A stretch of DNA of 64,000 bases. It comes from an uncultured Bacteroidales bacterium. Its GTDB lineage: Bacteria; Bacteroidota; Bacteroidia; Bacteroidales; Barnesiellaceae. Position numbers and translations under genes: made by a program. Numbering within the stretch: position 1 is the first letter of the stretch; every line of letters begins with the position of its first letter. The DNA lies in NCBI GenBank assembly GCA_949298955.1, contig CASFYQ010000009.1, positions 1 to 64,000 on the forward strand. The letters are read 5' to 3'. Positions 60,742 to 64,000 of the stretch are shown piece after piece. The notes below the pieces were generated by a model. That model saw only the letters and a list, made by a program, of their open reading frames with translations. It did no database searches and was not told where the DNA came from.

Positions 60742-61500
60742 TCACACGATAAAGAGGGGATTATCGGGTGTCGAGTACCGGGCAGAATAATGGAAGCCTT
60801 CGGCCGAAAAGGCCTTCAAGTCATCGGGGGCGGTGATGCGGTTTTTCAAGATGAACCGAGTCATCGCCCCCCGCATCATCTTGGCATAGACAACGATGGT
60901 TTTGAGAGCATCGCCCCGATTCACCTTGAACTCGGGGGTAATAACCCGCACCTCACGGTTGAGGCGGGCCCAGTCGACAGACAGCTGAACCTCCCGACTG
61001 GCCAGGTTGACCAATGTGCCACCGGCCGCCTGCACATCGGCAATGAGACTATCGGTAATCAGAGGTCGCCAATATACGTCCATCGGGCAACCTATCGAAG
61101 GCAGCTCTACGGTATACTCCATGCGGTAGGGCTTGATGACATCGAGCGGGCGAGTGAGGCCGTAACAGGCCGAGGCAATGCGCAGATGCGCCTGGGCATA
61201 CTCGAAATCGGCCGCCGTGAAATCGGCCGGGGAAAGATAGCGAAAGACTATGCCCGTATAGGCCAACAGCGCAGGGATACCGACTGTCTCGGGCGAATGG
61301 AAATCGTTATACCGCTCCTTGGTCTGTAAAGCCAGTGCCCGGTTCACGCCCAACATATCGGCCAACTCGTCAACCGAATAGCGCGCCATTTCCATGGCGA
61401 CATGAGCTGCCTCGTCGGCAAATCGAGGGCGTGTCGCCACCGGCACCTCTATCTTACTCTTCCCGGTCATTGTCTTGGCCGGGGATAACCATACCAACAT
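60742..61500 (-). CDS. yaaA: Peroxide stress protein YaaA
   Basis: The 252-residue YaaA/DUF328 protein begins MLVWLSPAKTM, the family hallmark. It has ALAYTGIVFRYL-like and SACYGLTRPLDVIKPYRMEY segments and the C-terminal IVVYAKMMRGAMTRFIL. In E. coli YaaA lowers free iron during peroxide stress. I set the start at 61500, which leaves a 13-bp gap to mutL's stop; the longer frame would overlap mutL. Probably cotranscribed behind mutL. Confidence 0.93.
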   Translation of the reverse strand: MLVWLSPAKTMTGKSKIEVPVATRPRFADEAAHVAMEMARYSVDELADMLGVNRALALQTKERYNDFHSPETVGIPALLAYTGIVFRYLSPADFTAADFEYAQAHLRIASACYGLTRPLDVIKPYRMEYTVELPSIGCPMDVYWRPLITDSLIADVQAAGGTLVNLASREVQLSVDWARLNREVRVITPEFKVNRGDALKTIVVYAKMMRGAMTRFILKNRITAPDDLKAFSAEGFHYSARYSTPDNPLFIV

Positions 61501-61513
61501 AGTCGCAAAGGGT

Positions 61514-63406
61514 TTAATTGAATCGTTTCTGCAACTCGTCATACGAGATGACGACAAAGACAGCTTTCCCCACAGGTGTATAGGCCGGAGTTTGGAGCGA
61601 CAGCAAGTCGTCGACGATAGTCGCCATCTCCTCTTTCGAGAGCGTTTGCCCAACCGTTACGGCAGCAGCCTCGGCCAAAGTCCAGGCGATGCGCCGCTGC
61701 AACGAATTTTTCGCGTCGTGCTCTTTCTCCGAAGCGGTGGCAATCATCTGCCCGATGAGATCGCAAGCATCGACTCCCTCCACACCGGCAGGTACGGCAT
61801 TGACCGAATAGCTGTTCTGCCCCATATCGGCCAGATCGAAACCCAATGCAGCCAGCTCGTCCCAAATCGTCTGCAACGCAGCCGCCTGCGCGACGGTGAG
61901 CTGCATAATCTCGGGGAAAAGGATACGTTGCGAAGCCATCTCACGCGACATGAACCGTGCCATAAAACGCTCGAATAAAATCACAGCATGAGCGCGATGC
62001 TGGTCGATGACCATGAGCCCGTCGGCCACAGGCACGGTGATATAACGTCCTTTCAACTGCAATACCGGACGGCTGCTTGGGTTCAGTTTCGACTCAAATT
62101 CGGGGAAAACGCCTGTTCCCTGAGGCATTTCGTCGGAGAGACGCGACACATAATCGGTCGAGAAATCGGCCTTCGACGGTATCGCACCTTCGGTATCGGG
62201 CGTGAGCGGCAGTTCCCCGGGTGCACTGTTGAAGCTGCTGTACAGCTGTTGCCAGTCGTATTGGGGACGCTTGGCCGAAGCTCCGCCTCCCCCACCCGTG
62301 CGGAAAGGATTGTACGACCTGTCGACCTGCACCGTGGGAGGTTGCACATGAACTCCCGGCTTCGAAGCCGGAATCTCGGGAGCATCGTCCATATCGAAAT
62401 CGATGGTGGGAGCCATACTGTATTTGCCCAACGCCTCTTTGACCGAGGCCGACAGAATCTGCCAGATAGGTTGCTCGTTCTCGAACTTGATTTCCGATTT
62501 CGTGGGGTGAATGTTCACGTCGATGGTTTCGGGCTCGACCGTGAGATTGATGAAATAGTTGGGCATCTCGCCCACCGGAACCAACTGCTCGTAGCAGATA
62601 GTCACCGCTTTGTGGAAATAGGGGTGACGCATATAACGGCCATTGACAAAGAAATATTGCAAGGCTCCCCGTTTGCGGGCCGACTCGGGCCGGCCTACAT
62701 AACCCGAAATCTTGACCAGCGAAGTTTCGGTATCGAGAGCCAGCAACTGTTGGTTGAGGCTCTTCCCGAAGAGAGCGACAATGCGCTGGCGCAAATTAGA
62801 GGCCGGCAGGTTGAAAAGCTCGGTATCGTTGTGCGTGAGCGTGAAAGCTACCTGTGTATTGATGAGAGCCATACGCTCAAATTCGCTTAAAATATTATTC
62901 AACTCCACCTGATTCGATTTCAGGAACTTGCGGCGAGCCGGCACGTTGAAAAAAATATTCTTCACGGCAAAATTGCTGCCCACAGGCGTAGAGACAGATT
63001 CCTGCCCCTCGCACTGCGAGGCCGACATGCGCACACAAGTACCCACCTCATCGTCGCAGCGACGGGTGCGCAGTTCTACTTGGGCAATGGCCGCAATCGA
63101 GGCCAGCGCTTCGCCCCTGAACCCCATGGTGTGCAGGGTGAACAAGTCGTCGGCCGAACGTATTTTGGAAGTGGAGTGCCGCTCAAAAGCCAGACGGGCA
63201 TCGGTGGGCGACATGCCCTTGCCGTTATCGATAACCTGGATAAGGGTGCGACCGGCATCTTTCAGAACAATTTGAATCGCCGTAGCCCCGGCATCGACCG
63301 CATTCTCGACCAACTCCTTGATGACCGAAGCCGGCCGCTGTATCACCTCACCCGCAGCTATCTGGTTGGCCACAGAGTCGGGTAGCAAATGTATAATATC
63401 GCTCAT
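61514..63406 (-). CDS. mutL: DNA mismatch repair protein MutL
   Basis: MutL couples MutS mismatch recognition to strand removal. The 630-residue protein has the GHKL ATPase motifs ELVENAVDAGA, DNGKGM and GFRGEALASI, then a Pro/Ser-rich linker (about 340-430) and a C-terminal dimerisation domain. The nuclease motif region reads DQHRAHAVILFE, with Ala where the DQHA(x)2E(x)4E motif has its first Glu. The usual C-terminal CPHGRP is replaced by TPVGKA. It lies between the OstA-like gene and yaaA; the OstA-mutL pairing is common in the phylum. Confidence 0.96.
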   Translation of the reverse strand: MSDIIHLLPDSVANQIAAGEVIQRPASVIKELVENAVDAGATAIQIVLKDAGRTLIQVIDNGKGMSPTDARLAFERHSTSKIRSADDLFTLHTMGFRGEALASIAAIAQVELRTRRCDDEVGTCVRMSASQCEGQESVSTPVGSNFAVKNIFFNVPARRKFLKSNQVELNNILSEFERMALINTQVAFTLTHNDTELFNLPASNLRQRIVALFGKSLNQQLLALDTETSLVKISGYVGRPESARKRGALQYFFVNGRYMRHPYFHKAVTICYEQLVPVGEMPNYFINLTVEPETIDVNIHPTKSEIKFENEQPIWQILSASVKEALGKYSMAPTIDFDMDDAPEIPASKPGVHVQPPTVQVDRSYNPFRTGGGGGASAKRPQYDWQQLYSSFNSAPGELPLTPDTEGAIPSKADFSTDYVSRLSDEMPQGTGVFPEFESKLNPSSRPVLQLKGRYITVPVADGLMVIDQHRAHAVILFERFMARFMSREMASQRILFPEIMQLTVAQAAALQTIWDELAALGFDLADMGQNSYSVNAVPAGVEGVDACDLIGQMIATASEKEHDAKNSLQRRIAWTLAEAAAVTVGQTLSKEEMATIVDDLLSLQTPAYTPVGKAVFVVISYDELQKRFN

Positions 63407-63424
63407 AATACCACCTCCATCACA

Positions 63425-64000
63425 TTAATGTCTGAACTGGTGCTTTTTTTTACTCTCCTCGACGACCTCGACCTTCACCTCGGGTTTACGGTAAATATCG
63501 TCGGGACTCGACGGGCGCAACTCACTATACCACTTGTAGGCAGGCAGATAGAGCTGGTCGGGCTTCACCATCTCCATAGGCGTCATGCTGCCCTGAGGCT
63601 GTGGCCAGATGATAATCTTCTCCATCTGCTGATTTTTCAAATACATGGTGAGAAATCCGCTCTCGGCCTTGTTGAGCCCCGTAAGGGTCGAATCGCGTTC
63701 CTGCGGATAGAATATGGTTTGGGCATTACCGCTCACATCGACCTGACGCAACTGCCCCTGTTCGAACCAGGCCTTCAACGTCTTGCCCGACACTTGGTCG
63801 AAGAATACCGAGTCTTTGTGCTGGGTTGCAAAGGCGGCAGCCGGAATAAAAGCCCAGTCGATTGTACTGTCGTTCATGTGTATGCGTATCGTGTCGCCGG
63901 TTATCTGATAGTTTTCGTTCCAAATAATGGGGAGCTTGTACATGTGCAACAGCGAGTCGGCCGAGGTAAACTCCATGGAGTCGCACACTCCCTGGGCATC
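63425..64000 (-). CDS. OstA-like protein, N-terminus cut off by the window end
   Basis: At least 191 residues are visible; the reading frame stays open to the last base (DAQGVCDSMEF), so the true start lies beyond 64000. CDSMEFTSADSLLHMYKLPIIW and GDTIRIHMNDSTIDW resemble the OstA/LptA-type beta-jellyroll of Bacteroidota OstA-like proteins, linked to LPS transport in the periplasm. The C-terminus is basic and charged (VVEESKKKHQ). It is directly upstream of mutL with an 18-bp gap. Confidence 0.8.
   Translation of the reverse strand, partial: DAQGVCDSMEFTSADSLLHMYKLPIIWNENYQITGDTIRIHMNDSTIDWAFIPAAAFATQHKDSVFFDQVSGKTLKAWFEQGQLRQVDVSGNAQTIFYPQERDSTLTGLNKAESGFLTMYLKNQQMEKIIIWPQPQGSMTPMEMVKPDQLYLPAYKWYSELRPSSPDDIYRKPEVKVEVVEESKKKHQFRH

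Overview
This window is chromosomal DNA from a member of the Bacteroidota, order Bacteroidales. The evidence is: SusC/SusD/SusE and SusR-like genes; type IX secretion (T9SS) C-terminal tails; a GldB-like lipoprotein; a long Bacteroidota-type NusB; the gene orders rpoZ-bamD and nusB-yajC-ybbR-coaE; and repeated promoter elements of the Bacteroides form TAnnTTTG. The relatively high GC content would fit a Barnesiella-like genome better than a typical Bacteroides. That is an impression, not a measurement, and the species cannot be named from the sequence alone.

Layout. Positions 155-4029 (minus strand) hold dnaA, then an N-acetylmuramoyl-L-alanine amidase coupled to an MlaD/MCE-type lipid-transport protein. 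Positions 4322-9142 (plus) form a gldB-like, aroE, lysR, comEC cluster. Positions 9263-12889 (minus) carry nusB, yajC, ybbR, coaE and a DUF5606 gene, and 13033-14180 (minus) carry bamD and rpoZ. Positions 14459-17770 (plus) hold an isolated, visibly AT-rich gene for a 1103-residue helicase IV-like protein with a nuclease-like insertion, zinc fingers and an HRDC domain. Positions 17929-25663 (plus) read as one operon of pspC, uvrB, a YgiQ-type radical SAM gene, an S9 peptidase and the fetAB iron exporter, behind the best-formed promoter in the window.

Positions 26617-40201 (minus) contain two complete RND tripartite efflux operons. One has a TetR regulator at its head and a PG0541-type small protein at its tail. 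The other carries at its tail a divergent LpxA paralogue that lacks most of the family's conserved histidines. Positions 40817-55345 (minus) are a polysaccharide utilization locus with a SusF-like surface protein, SusC, SusD, SusE, GH66, GH31 and GH97, and a divergent SusR-like regulator (55663-57300, plus). GH66 together with GH31 and GH97 points to dextran or another alpha-1,6-glucan as substrate. The expected route is cleavage at the cell surface by the GH66 lipoprotein, glycan capture by the SusE/F-like proteins, import through SusC/D, and trimming to glucose by GH31 and GH97. Unusually, the GH31 enzyme and the SusF-like protein end in T9SS-type sorting tails. Positions 57576-60658 (plus) encode a MaeB-type malic enzyme and a flavodoxin-ferredoxin fusion. 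Positions 60742-64000 (minus) hold yaaA, mutL and the truncated end of an OstA-like gene.

Most of the window is ordinary Bacteroidales core genome. The parts most worth a second look are the AT-rich helicase-nuclease gene, the LpxA paralogue inside an efflux operon, and the T9SS-tagged dextran locus. I saw no tRNA, rRNA, CRISPR array, insertion sequence or prophage.
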